Shown here piece after piece: positions 53,276-62,200 of a stretch of 64,000 nucleotides of DNA. Each line of letters begins with the position of its first letter. Position 1 is the stretch's first letter. The translations under genes were made by a program, and so were the position numbers. The notes beneath the pieces are model-generated. The model had not been told where the DNA came from. It saw only the letters and a list, made by a program, of their open reading frames with translations, and made no database searches. The stretch is from Vespula vulgaris (Eukaryota; Arthropoda; Insecta; Hymenoptera; Vespidae), in NCBI RefSeq assembly GCF_905475345.1, contig NC_066588.1, positions 4,580,001-4,644,000 on the forward strand. Direction: 5' to 3'.

Positions 53276-53637
53276 ACAATCCTTTTAATCCTTTACTATT
53301 TACGAAAAGGTGTCTGTATTATCGACAATGAAAATTAGCGGAAGAAATTTTCCCGCGCAAAATAGAATAATCTACTCGGTCGATAAAGCAGTGTCATTAA
53401 AGAGTCGCGAAGAAAAAAAGAAAGGGTGGCGGGGCGAGAAATAGTTGCAACGAAGAAAAAAAAAAGAGGAAAGAAAAAAGCTAAAGAAAAGTCGATGAAG
53501 AGAAAAGAATTAAAACAAAAAAAAACAAACGAACGAACAAAAACAAAATAAAAAAGAAAAGAAATAAAAGACTTACCGGACTTGCCGACTCTGGGGCCGC
53601 CGAGGACGACCACCCTGATCCTATTGACGTTTGTCAT
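24776..53637 (-). CDS. Ras-like small GTPase, RERG/RASL11 type (5' half only)
   Basis: Joined coding exons on the minus strand are 53637-53577, 40807-40751 and 24852-24776. They give 65 residues in one frame with consensus splice sites. Residues 13-20 (GGPRVGKS) are the G1 P-loop. The following VVVRYLTRRYIGEY segment matches helix 1 and its exit in RERG/RASL11 proteins (family pattern VVRFLTKRFIGEY). FLYRHSVTID at 41-50 and EVEILDT at 55-61 match strands 2 and 3 before G3. The family binds GTP; several members lack a C-terminal lipid site and have growth-inhibitory or poorly known roles. G3 is DTSRCE instead of DTAGQE, so the Gly and the catalytic Gln are missing. Introns are about 12.8 and 15.9 kb. 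G4 (NKxD) and G5 exons were not found between 1 and 24775, so the gene probably continues past the left edge. The exact subfamily (RERG, RASL11, RASL12) is undecided. Confidence 0.85.
25171..25271. repeat. (AT)n-(ATGT)n microsatellite
   Basis: An (AT)8 lead-in is followed by about 21 perfect ATGT units, the longest tetranucleotide tract in the window. It lies in GTPase intron 2, about 300 bp from exon 3. Confidence 0.95.
27043..27117. repeat. (CATA)n-(AT)n compound microsatellite
   Basis: About nine CATA units with one CATG variant pass directly into about 18 AT units. Confidence 0.95.
28476..28590. repeat. (AT)n and (GT)n compound microsatellite
   Basis: A tract of about 18 AT units, a mixed (ATGT) zone, then (TG)n broken by TATG. 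Almost the whole stretch alternates pyrimidine and purine. Confidence 0.9.
30368..30410. repeat. (GAAC)n microsatellite
   Basis: About ten tetranucleotide units with GAAT and GAAG variants in the middle. Confidence 0.85.
31875..31921. repeat. (TG)n microsatellite
   Basis: About 23 perfect units, the longest TG tract in the window. A (CT)n tract follows within 80 bases. Confidence 0.95.
32175..32239. repeat. (GA)n microsatellite
   Basis: About 32 perfect units. Confidence 0.95.
32467..32790. repeat. diverged tandem duplication, unit ~167 bp
   Basis: The first copy (from about 32467) and second copy (from about 32634) share TAATCTTTC/T, ATAAATTTAGAACTAT, CGAACGTAA, TTTCCGTTTTATCA and GGTGAT/CGTGATCTTA in the same order. 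Substitutions and small indels separate the copies. Neither is part of a coding frame. Confidence 0.75.
32934..32999. repeat. (TCTA)n imperfect microsatellite
   Basis: About sixteen tetranucleotide units with TGTA, TTTA and TCGA variants, immediately after an (AAT)n run. Confidence 0.9.
33502..33755. repeat. tandem duplication of a GA-spacer-CT unit, ~118 bp
   Basis: Each unit begins GAATTATC, runs through a GAGAAAGAGAGA purine tract, then a unique spacer (ACGCACG..TTTATTCAACGTTCTCTCTTTATATTT-like) and ends in (CT)n. Copies start at 33502 and 33620. Within each copy the purine and pyrimidine tracts are complementary and can fold back. Confidence 0.8.
34281..34317. repeat. 15-bp perfect inverted repeat
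   Basis: Arms ATTAGAAATTATATA (34281-34295) and its reverse complement (34303-34317) flank a 7-base A/T spacer. Degraded copies of the arm words occur within the next 80 bases. Confidence 0.85.
34810..34875. repeat. (CATA)n-(TA)n compound microsatellite
   Basis: About nine CATA units with one CACA variant run into about 16 TA units. Confidence 0.95.
35181..35222. repeat. (AT)n microsatellite
   Basis: About 20 perfect units in GTPase intron 2. Confidence 0.95.
35440..35486. repeat. (TA)n microsatellite
   Basis: About 23 perfect units, the second long AT tract within 260 bases. Confidence 0.95.
35820..35892. repeat. (CT)n microsatellite
   Basis: About 32 perfect units, then a TTT interruption and further CT. 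Confidence 0.95.
36157..36200. repeat. (AT)n microsatellite
   Basis: About 22 perfect units. Confidence 0.95.
38263..38295. repeat. (AAAT)n microsatellite
   Basis: About eight tetranucleotide units. Confidence 0.95.
38380..38421. repeat. (AAT)n microsatellite
   Basis: About thirteen trinucleotide units, about 100 bp from the AAAT tract. Confidence 0.95.
39145..39190. repeat. (AT)n microsatellite
   Basis: About 22 perfect units. Confidence 0.95.
39495..39600. repeat. (AAC/GAC)n-(ATA)n compound microsatellite
   Basis: A mixed CAA/CGA run leads into about 21 perfect ATA units (39538-39600). Confidence 0.95.
40751..40807 (-). CDS. GTPase coding exon 2 (helix 1 to switch I)
   Basis: This 57-nt exon is flanked on the minus strand by acceptor CTTTTCAG and donor GTGAGT, phase 1 on both sides. 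With the split bases it encodes AVVVRYLTRRYIGEYSSTS. This continues the P-loop exon into helix 1 and the switch I region, where RERG/RASL11 proteins read (V)VRFLTKRFI(G/W)(E/D)Y. It sits alone in an A+T-rich, repeat-filled intronic landscape and is too short to show as a long reading frame. The split codon at its end (G|AT, Asp) is completed by the exon at 24852. Confidence 0.85.
44132..44153. repeat. 22-bp perfect palindrome
   Basis: A self-complementary word with (ATCG)n centre and GATCAT/ATGATC ends. The spacer length is zero. Confidence 0.9.
45203..45263. repeat. (CT)n microsatellite
   Basis: About 30 units, continuing into (TTTC)n. Confidence 0.95.
45645..45715. repeat. (AT)n microsatellite
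   Basis: About 35 units with a single ATGT interruption near 45685. Confidence 0.95.
45877..45980. repeat. (CT)n microsatellite
   Basis: About 50 units with TTTG and TG interruptions near the ends. It is among the longest dinucleotide tracts in the window. Confidence 0.95.
46985..47010. repeat. 26-bp palindrome with (AT)7 centre
   Basis: TGAAAG and CTTTCA flank fourteen bases of alternating AT, giving a perfect foldback next to a 30-base (AT)n tract. Confidence 0.9.
47685..47800. repeat. (TTC)n-(TTTC)n compound pyrimidine tract
   Basis: Tandem CTT units pass into about nine TTTC units and back into CTT. The whole stretch is nearly pure pyrimidine on the plus strand. Confidence 0.9.
50436..50493. 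repeat. (CT)n microsatellite
   Basis: About 28 perfect units. Confidence 0.95.
51689..51732. repeat. (TA)n microsatellite
   Basis: About 22 perfect units, near a second shorter AT tract at 51635-51662. Confidence 0.95.
53577..53637 (-). CDS. GTPase coding exon 1 (start codon and P-loop)
   Basis: This exon holds 61 coding nt: 20 codons plus the first base of a split codon. The ATG lies at 53637-53635, and the exon ends ...AAG TCC G followed by a strong donor GTAAGT. The last residues before the intron are the Gly-Lys-Ser of the P-loop. The split codon G|CG (Ala) is completed by the exon at 40807, giving the canonical GKSA. Reading through the donor gives only intron sequence rich in Phe and Ser. 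The start was chosen because it lies 12 residues before the P-loop, as is usual for this family. Upstream untranslated exons cannot be excluded. Confidence 0.85.
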
Positions 53638-54170
53638 CGGACAAACTGGTGTGTCGTTACGTGTCGTTGCTTGATCCTCTGTCGCAGCACATCATCCAGC
53701 GTGATAAACGAATTCTTCCTCACAAATTTCACTCAAGGGGAAATAGAGAGAATAAAAAAAAAAAGAAAAGGAAACAAAACAAAACGAAACGAAAAACCCG
53801 GGATGGGAACTTGCGAGTACGTTGACAACAGAAGTAACGAAAGGAAAAGAAAATGAGTCGTACGAAAGAAAAAAAAGAGACAAACAGAGAGAAAGAGAGA
53901 AAGAGAGAGAAAAAGGGAGGGAAAAAGAGGGAGGACAAAAATTAATAAAATCAGCTCTCTTTTCTCACTTTTCACCGAAGTTCAATAATCCAACGTATAA
54001 TATAATTATAGAACAGTCTCATCTTTTGACAGAGAGAGAGAGAGAGATATTCGTAAAAAATTCTCTTCTCCTCGTCGTCTCTCCTCGCGATCGGCCAGGA
54101 CACTGACCCACTTGCTCGCGCGCGAAAGGCCCGTCCTCGTCCTCGTCCTCCTCTCTCCCCACCTTCCTGC

Positions 54171-54201
<31 letters not shown>

Positions 54202-54849
54202 CTTCTTCTTCTTCTTCTTCTTCTTCTTCTTTTACTTCTACTTCTTCTTTAACAACAGTTGTCTCCGTTCCTACTTGACGCCACCGACGTAGACGTCCCA
54301 ATCGATATTTCGCGAACACTCGATATAACCTTTCTCCTTTTTCTTCTCCTTTTCGATTTTTCCTCTTCTTCCTTTCAATCGTAAACTTTTAATCGTAAAG
54401 TTAACGACGTAAATAGTCTATCGAGCGAACACAATGATCTAAAGGCAGGCGATTCCGAGATAAACTTTTCGTAACAATTTAATATATAAATTAACAACGA
54501 TCCAATCGTTCTCGAAGTCAAACGAGGCGCGAAATTCGAAAACGGGCTTGTACTTTTTCCTTACGTAAAGAAACGTACATATGTAGCAACACGAATTCTT
54601 ACTCGAAGTCAACGATGTCGTCGCTCCAGAATTTCTCTCTTCAAGTTTTAACGATCGATTATTGCTTCCATTCGAACGCTGCTTCCTCTCGTCATCGCTT
54701 GGAAAGTGTCGCGGGACAGCAGTGAGCCTGAAAACACGAGAGGAATCTCGATAATGGAGGCAACTCGTCGTTCGTCACGCCGTCGAGGCGCCACTCGCTG
54801 CCGGACCCGTCCGGTTTCTCTCGTTCTCTTTCTCTCTTTCTCTTTCTCC

Positions 54850-54890
<41 letters not shown>

Positions 54891-55350
54891 TCGACGCGTT
54901 GAGAATAACAACAGAAGGAAAGTTTCAAGGTATTTTCTTACTACGTATTATTACGAACGAGTAAATGTTGTTATGTATCTTTCTTTCTCTCTCTCTTTCT
55001 TACGATTTTTATATATATATATATATATGGTAGCGAGATGGTACGCCAAAAGTATAAATTCGTTTCGTAAAATTATGCGCAAATAAAGTGACAGTTATGA
55101 AGTATGCGCACGCGTACCGTGAATCGAGTGAAACACGCGAAAGCCACGAGTAAGTGAGCAAGCGTGCAAAACGTCCTCTCCCTATGACAGCCGGACGAGT
55201 ACTGAGCGTTACTCCTGCCTCGCGCGCTCTTCTTATCCCCTCCCCACCTACCACCGACCACCACGGACTCTACCAAATTATCACACGCTCTCTCGGCGTG
55301 GCGCGACGTTCGAAACTCGCGCACTCGATAACGTTAAGCCTCCCCACTAT
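53638..55350. promoter_or_regulatory. CpG-rich upstream region of the GTPase gene
   Basis: Upstream of the minus-strand start codon lie CpG-rich, low-repeat patches at about 54070-54160, 54690-54820 and 55090-55340, separated by (CTT)n and (CT)n tracts. On the minus strand CTCAGTACTC near 55200 resembles an arthropod initiator (TCAGT). These patches plausibly hold the promoter and an untranslated exon, but no transcript evidence is available from sequence alone. Confidence 0.35.
54172..54230. repeat. (CTT)n microsatellite
   Basis: About 20 trinucleotide units. On the minus strand they read as a poly-Glu frame, which I regard as a repeat artefact. Confidence 0.95.
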
Positions 55351-55468
55351 TTTCTATTTCTCTTTGCTCGTCTAAGAATAATAAATGTTTATTTAAGAAA
55401 AAAGAGAAAAAATGTTAAGAGATCGATTCAAGTCTTGTCTTTCTTTCTTTCTTTCTTTCTTTCTTTTT

Positions 55469-55505
55469 GATTGGATCGGATCGGATCGGATCGGGTTGGA
55501 TTGGA
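55469..55505. repeat. (GGATC)n pentanucleotide repeat
   Basis: Four to five GGATC units decay into GGGTT/GGATT units. This is the only pentanucleotide array noticed. Confidence 0.85.
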
Positions 55506-56814
55506 TTTTCTCTTGCAATTTTTCATTTCAACTTTCGTTTTTTACTTCGATCTAATTCTTTAAGAGAGAGAAAAAAAAAGAAAATCTTAATAGCTTTATA
55601 TGAATACGATCGTGGTAAAATGAGGTCTTTAATCTCGAACAAACTACGTATACCTCTATCTCGTCCAGGAAATTAGTCGTGCCTCCGTGCGACGCTTATT
55701 ATTTTTTTCGCTTTCCAGTGAGATGAAACCAATGATGATAATGATAATGATGATGATAGCCCTTAATGGTAATAGTGATTTAAAGGGTAAATCGTGGAGA
55801 GGCGTGACGCATCCGGACTCGAATTATCGTTTATGCATCGTCGCCGTGCCGTTGCCAGCGAGAGTCATCATCGTTTCTCTCTTCGTCTTCTCTGATCGTC
55901 GTCGTCGTCGAAGAGAATTTCGTATGGCTCGCGTCGGCTTTTCTCGAAACGAACGAGAGTTTATGACACAGACACGGTTTAGAAACGGATCGTTCTAAAT
56001 TAGCCGAATAGATCTATTCGTACGGTCGAGTTTAAACCGAAGATCTCGAAAATGACGGTAATAAATAAAACGTGACCCTTTATCTAATTCGTTCTACGTA
56101 TTACATAGAAAATATGTATGATGTGTGCGTATGTGTCGAATATATAAAATTGTTAAAAAGTATCGAACGGAGATAGTTAGTCGTTTGGTGATATTATATC
56201 TAGTAAATTATTTAAATCGCTTTATTTAAAGAGAGCATATCGAACGAGTGGCACGGAAGTCGAGTGGCACCATCGCCCACGTGTTCTTTGCGATTTGCAT
56301 GGCGCACAGCTTAAAAGTTATGAGATCATTATGGGACAACGTCCGTAAGCTTGACTCTCGTCGTCTCTAATAAGGATATGAAAAAATTAATGGGCAAAGA
56401 AAAACGAAAATAAGAAAAGCGATTTTTTTCTCTTTCTTTTTTTTTTGTTCTTTAAAACAAACTTGAAAAAAAAAACAAGGAAAAGAAAAAATTGATAATA
56501 TGTTCGACTGATGCAAACCAATCGAATGAGTATATACATATACGTATCGAGCAAATAAAATTGATCTAAATAATACTGCCAGACGACTATGTCCATGAAA
56601 ACATTCGAAAAGGAAATGAACGACCTTTAAATACCAAATGTATTACTCTACGAACTTGCGCACCTGTTTCCGTTAGATTTCATATTTGATCTCTGACAAT
56701 TAAGCGAAAAAAAAAATACAAAGCCTCCGTTTAGATAAGGTTTACAAATTAGATAACGTACGAGTGAAAATTTATTGCCATTCTCGTCGAAAAGAAGAAT
56801 GTAAGGAAGGAAAA

Positions 56815-56815
56815 A

Positions 56816-56851
<36 letters not shown>

Positions 56852-56856
56852 AAAAA
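56815..56856. repeat. (GAAA)n microsatellite
   Basis: About ten perfect tetranucleotide units. Confidence 0.95.
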
Positions 56857-57860
56857 GAACAAGAGAAAAAGAGAAGCAGAAAAGAAAAAAAAACATCATT
56901 GAATTCCAACGTTCTCTTCGACAATAAATTATCGATTATCACACAATGATATTCGGCTGGAGTAGATATTCTCTACGCACATACCAATATGAAAGTTTAT
57001 TTACTGGACGATTTCAAAACTCGCATTGCATCGTGCGATCCGCATTTCATCGCGATAAATATAAACTCGGAAAAATTTCACGCATTGCTCCGAGCACAAC
57101 TTCGAATAAACAGGCAAGAAAGCAAGAAAGCAAGCAAGCAAGCAACCAGGCAACCGTTCGGATAAAGATTCTTCGGAGTTCGTGTTGTTTGTTCAACGAG
57201 ATCACCGGTCGCATCCGACGCGTGAAGAAATGTGCTTGCTCGTCGTACGAATGACGTAATCCCTTTTGGTGTGTCGACGATATTAAAAAAATTTTTAACG
57301 AGAGGTACGAAGTAGGAAACAAAGAAAAAAGAAATAGATTGATAAAGAGAGAGAGAGAGAGAGAGAGAGAGGATAAAGACATTAAACGCTTGCTTTACCT
57401 ATCATCGTCATCGTCATCATCATCTGGAACGGCCTCGAGAAGGTCGAACACTCGCACGGCAAAAGCAAACAATTCGAATCGCACTAAAAACGTGACGTTT
57501 GTTTATACAACGGGTAGGTAGGTCTGTTCGATCTCGTTTAACGATATCGATGACGATTGTCAAGAGAGAGAGAAAGAGAGAGAGAGAGACAGAGAAAAAA
57601 ATAATCGTTATCAATTACCTGAGAAATTATCACGGAAAACAAAAATGAACACTTTTAAATGCTCTATCCTATCCGTAATATAAGAAAGAAAAGAGAAAAG
57701 GAAGAAAAAAAGAAAAAAAAAAGGGAAAACAAAAAACACAGAAAACTTTAATTAGTTTCAAACTTGGATTAATATATAATGTTAAAACCATAAAGGTATA
57801 ACTCAAACTCTCGTGCGAATGATTGTATTATATATACAACATAAGAATCACGACGGACAC

Positions 57861-57923
57861 GATTTCGAAGCGTTCGCGCCGAACGCTCGTCGGCGAATGC
57901 TTGTAACTGGAACGTCTCCGGCC

Positions 57924-57976
<53 letters not shown>

Positions 57977-58130
57977 ACACACACACATATATACACATAT
58001 ACGCGCTCTCTCAAGGGGCCGGCTGCGCACGGCTTCGCCCGGCGCTGCCTTAGTCCGTCGTGCACTACAAGGTGACTGCCGTGTTAACAGGTAAGCACGC
58101 TCCGATGCGTCGAGAGAGCCGTGTCTTGCT
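57861..58130 (+). promoter_or_regulatory. GC-rich island with a strong splice donor
   Basis: Two CpG-rich segments (57861-57930 and 58000-58130) surround an (AT)n tract. The first contains the inverted repeat GCGTTCG-CGC-CGAACGC at 57870-57886. At 58090 the plus strand reads TTAACAG|GTAAGC, a strong donor. It could end an untranslated first exon of SPAG1 that splices to TTTCAG at 59236, or belong to another transcript. Confidence 0.3.
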
Positions 58131-58965
58131 ATGCTGTACTATTCTTTACTCTTCTCTCTGTTGCACTACCTAGCACGACCGAAGATACCTCTTCTGTGCG
58201 TTCCTTTCCTCGAATACGGACTCGAATAAAAGAGTCTACTAGTTTCGAGTACCGTAAACCTATACATACATACATAGATACATACATACATACATAGTGT
58301 GTATATATATGTACACGCGCACACACACAGCACACACATAACATATATGTATATATTTGTTATTACTAAAATCGACCTTTGTGGAATGACTCGTGGCTAA
58401 TAATACTTGTGAATGATTTCTTAGTAAAACTAAATAATAAACAGATCGTTTTTATACGTATATATACGTGTTTGTTATATTCGTCTATACGTGTTATTAT
58501 ATTTGTCTATTACTGTTCGTTTTGATCACTATTAACTGATAATATTCGTACAATTTCCTTTAACGGACAAATTATAGAGAGAACGTCCATGTAGTTTTCA
58601 TGAACACTCGTCGATGTATTGGTTAATATATAAATCTTCTTTCGTTGTTAAGGACAGAGTTAGTCGTGTGCGGTTGAACATAGTTGAAAGGCAGACGCTT
58701 CCCTTTGGGAACGTTCTCTATGTATATACGGTAAATTGTGTACTCCCCTCGACACGACCGAATCATAAGTTTATAAATCTTAACTCGCTAATAAATCATA
58801 TGAGTTTATGATCCTCCGTGTTAACGTGCAAGCGCGACCCTATGAACCATACCGATGCGTATTTCCTCTGCGGTGTTGCGTGAGTTGGCTATTCCACGAG
58901 AAGAACCTAAGCTCTCGACGCTTTATTATTCGTATAGAGAGGTATATATACTTTCCAATAGGATG

Positions 58966-59020
<55 letters not shown>

Positions 59021-59184
59021 TATATGTATGTATGTATGTATGTATATATAGTAATCAACAGTAACTTGATAATCGTGTAAACAATTTTGAAAGAAACGAA
59101 ATTTGGTTCTAACGATCGTATCTACTGATATCAATACATTGCTGTTATTTCAACTGGAACTAACTTTCGATGGTGTAAGAACCC
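58131..59184. other. intergenic upstream of SPAG1
   Basis: Contains a (CATA)n patch at 58263-58296, (AT)n at 58971-59010 and (ATGT)n at 59025-59043. GC-balanced sequence at about 58620-58930 has no recognisable exon. Confidence 0.5.
58971..59010. repeat. (TA)n microsatellite
   Basis: About 20 perfect units, 240 bp upstream of the SPAG1 start codon. Confidence 0.95.
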
Positions 59185-59198
59185 GTTACCATAACGAC
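59185..59198 (+). promoter_or_regulatory. candidate RFX X-box upstream of SPAG1
   Basis: GTTACC-AT-AACGAC fits the relaxed insect X-box pattern GYTRYY N1-3 RRHRAC exactly and ends 52 bases before the SPAG1 start codon. RFX factors drive ciliary and flagellar genes through X-boxes close to the start, which suits a dynein-assembly gene. The pattern is degenerate. By simple base-frequency counting it would occur by chance in roughly a few percent of 200-bp stretches. Confidence 0.45.
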
Positions 59199-59211
59199 CG
59201 AGAAAAACAAG

Positions 59212-59275
59212 ATGTAGGCCTTCCATGTCGATTTCAGACGTCCTTTTAACATGGTCACCGAAGAAGCGGATCTAA
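59212..59275 (+). promoter_or_regulatory. start-stop uORF and overlapping uORF before SPAG1
   Basis: ATG at 59212 is followed immediately by TAG. A second out-of-frame ATG at 59225 opens 16 codons and stops at 59275, inside the SPAG1 coding sequence (main ATG 59251). If transcripts begin upstream without splicing, both would reduce translation of SPAG1. Alternatively the TTTCAG ending at 59236 is an acceptor, or transcription starts later, and the leader lacks them. Confidence 0.4.
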
Positions 59276-62200
59276 TTACTGTGCAGAAGCCAGAGAAGAA
59301 ATCTTTATTGGAAAAGTATGAAATACCTTTGGACAATTTATCGTACGAATATATCACAGGATGTACAAATGGCAAGACCTTGGAACGTATCGTTATAATA
59401 CTCAGGTTTGTCATTATCTACAAAACGTAATAATAAAACAAACAAATATTATTAAATAATTTAAACAATTAATTTTTTTATTTCGTTAACGATATATATT
59501 AGATCCGGAGAGGAGGGTATCTATCCAGATTTAACGAGACATGCAGAAGAACGTTTGGCGATAATAAAACCGAACAGTATAGTCTTAAGAAAAACTGTAC
59601 CAGTTCTTACCCGTAAAATGTTGCTACCAGACGAATGCAAGGAACTTGATAATGATATTAACGATTGGACTCGTGAAATGCATTCTCGAGAGAAGGATTT
59701 GAACGATGGAAAAGCCACTCTCATAGACGATCCTTTACTTATCCCAGAAATTAGACATGCCGAAGAGATTTCTACGATGGTAGAATAACTATCTTAAAAT
59801 AATAGAAATAATTTTTATCACACACACATATATATATATATGTATAAATATCTATGATAATTATACGATTGTTAATTTTTTCAATAGAAAAAAGATACCA
59901 GAGAGAAACGTGAGACCGATCGAAAATCCAAACGAATAGCTTCTTGCGATTATGCTGCTTGGGACAAATACGATGTTGACACTGAAATAAATAGGATAGA
60001 TTTGCAAGAAGAGAGAAAACAAATTGAAGCTAAAGAGATCCAACGAAGACAGAAAGATATGGAAAAGAAAAGGAAAGAAAATTCAAAAGAAATCATTCTC
60101 AACAAATGTAAGGAAAAATATTCGATTGCTCCAAGAATAAGTCTAGATTATAAATAAATTATTTATTACGATAAAATGGTATTTAAAATGGCTATATAAA
60201 ATAATTCATGAATATTAATAATGATTAATAATTAATTAATATCTTCGAAAATCGAATATTGATAAAAATATATTATCATTATTATTTTTTTTTTAACTAA
60301 TAATTATTACTAATTATTATTATTTCTTTTAGCTTCGTTTACTGGTACAGAAATAGACGTAATTGCTGAACAAGAAAGAAAAAAGGGAAACGAAGCTTTC
60401 AGAATTGGTGATTATACCGATGCACTACGATTTTATGACTCCAGTATCGCGATAAATTCATGCCCAATCGCTTATAATAATCGAGCTATGACACGTAAGA
60501 AAGTTAATTAATAATTTTATTTAGATTAAATTATACTTACGTTAGGAAAGAAATAAAGAAAGAGAAAACACACGTTTAACATGCTATATTCAGTCATTAA
60601 GTTACAGCGTTACGAAGATGCACTCAATGATTGCAATATTGTGCTTTCTGAGGATGACCACAATATTAAAGCACTTCTTCGACGTGCATTATGTTTCGAA
60701 AATCTGAAAAAAAAACAAAAAGTACGTCAAAATTTAACACAAAGTCAATTTATATTATTAATTATATTACATTATGAGGTCATCTCTGATCTGTGAGACT
60801 TTTTTTGATTAATAAAATGAATCAATAGAAACAGTTTTATTTCAAAATTGCTTCGAAAGTATATGTCTACATGAGCAGGTGATTATGAAAATGGTTTGCC
60901 AAAAATAATATATATATATATATATAAATATATAGAAAATATCGAATCAGAGTTGGCCAAAAAAAAGATTAAATATAGTAAAATAATTATAATTCAAAGG
61001 ATTAATGAAATAAAAAAAATTTATGTATATCTTTTTATAAATAAATAACAGGCTCTAACCGATTACGAGACAGTCTTGAAGCTAGAACCGACAAACAAGA
61101 CAGCCATTGCTGGAATCAATAAATTAAGAAAACCTTGCGAATCTAAAAGAGTGAGGTAAGTAATAAAAATGATATTCTTACGTCAACGTACATACATATA
61201 AATTCTCGTCCTCACTGATACAGAATGAAAATCGAAGAAGAAACATCTTCGAATGAAATTGCAAAGATCATCGGAGGTGAAGGTGATACTGAAAAAATAA
61301 ATATCCTTAAAAAGTGTCTTTCAAAGTCATCTAATAAGAAAATTGAAAATATTATTGAAAATAATATATGTGTTTGTGAGAGAGGACCAGGACCGTCTCA
61401 TAGTAACAAACCTTTACCACATATCAAAGAAAATTATTGTCTTCGAAATGAAAGTAAACAAATATTATCAAATTGCAATGAAATTAATCTTGGGCTAGCA
61501 AATATTAATTTATCTTCTTCGAACAATACTGTGTCCAACGAACTAACTTCCATTTTAATTGGCCAAGAATCGAAATCTATAAAACATAATAAACAAAAAT
61601 CAATTTTTTCTTGTAAAACGAGAAATACTTCTGGAGTCGTCATCGAGGAGATCCCGAATGATCAATCATATACGAAAGAACATAAATCTGTCGTTAAGAA
61701 GGATAATGAAGAAATAAAAAATAATCATAATACAGCAAATAAAAACAAATCTAATTTATTAGAGAAAAATATCGAAGTTGAAAAAAAATGCAACGATGAT
61801 CAAACGTGTCGAAAGAAAAACGAAATTTTTATGGTAAACTATTCGATGAAATACTATATTGTCAATTAATAAATTATATCGTAAATATAATTATAGTTAT
61901 ATTTTTAGAATTTGGAGAATATTTCGAGCCCGTATGAATTTCTTCGTGCATGGCAATCTTTAAAAGATGATAATGATTTAGAAGTACACGCTCGACTTTT
62001 ACGAGCTTTAAAATTCGAAAATCTCGATACAGGTATATATATATATAAGTACATACATATGCATGTACAAATACAATTATATATCGATTGTATGTAATCA
62101 TAAAATATTTTAGTTATAGGTAATAAACTTGATGGAAATATGTTCAGTTTGATATTACGTTGTTTAGAACAACATTTTCGTAAATCCGAAGATTGTGAAC

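Larger units (their letters stand above)
40808..53576 (-). other. intron 1 of the GTPase gene
   Basis: About 12.8 kb from the P-loop exon to exon 2. It contains (CT)n at 45203-45263, 45877-45980 and 50436-50493, (AT)n at 45645-45715, 46951-46980, 51689-51732 and 53240-53271, and (TTC/TTTC)n at 47685-47800. GC-balanced islands at about 43830-43950, 45340-45540, 47260-47330, 48590-48660 and 48750-48900 hold no exon I can support. Confidence 0.7.
55351..57860. other. no gene recognised; intergenic
   Basis: Holds (TTTC)n at 55438-55466, (GGATC)n at 55469-55497, (GAAA)n at 56815-56856, (GA)n at 57347-57371 and several open frames of mixed composition (for example 55687-55998 and 56946-57254 on the plus strand). 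None has a recognisable domain or convincing splice partners. Confidence 0.5.

Noticed and set aside
53972..54319. 115-codon minus-strand frame with a poly-Glu run
   Set aside because: The Glu run is the (CTT)n tract read on the other strand; the flanks have no recognisable domain.
57769..58065. 98-codon minus-strand frame across the GC-rich island
   Set aside because: The middle is an (AT)n/(GT)n translation and the ends have no homology that I recognise.
59160..59414. 84-codon minus-strand frame over the first SPAG1 exon
   Set aside because: It is an antisense shadow of SPAG1 exon 1 and its leader.
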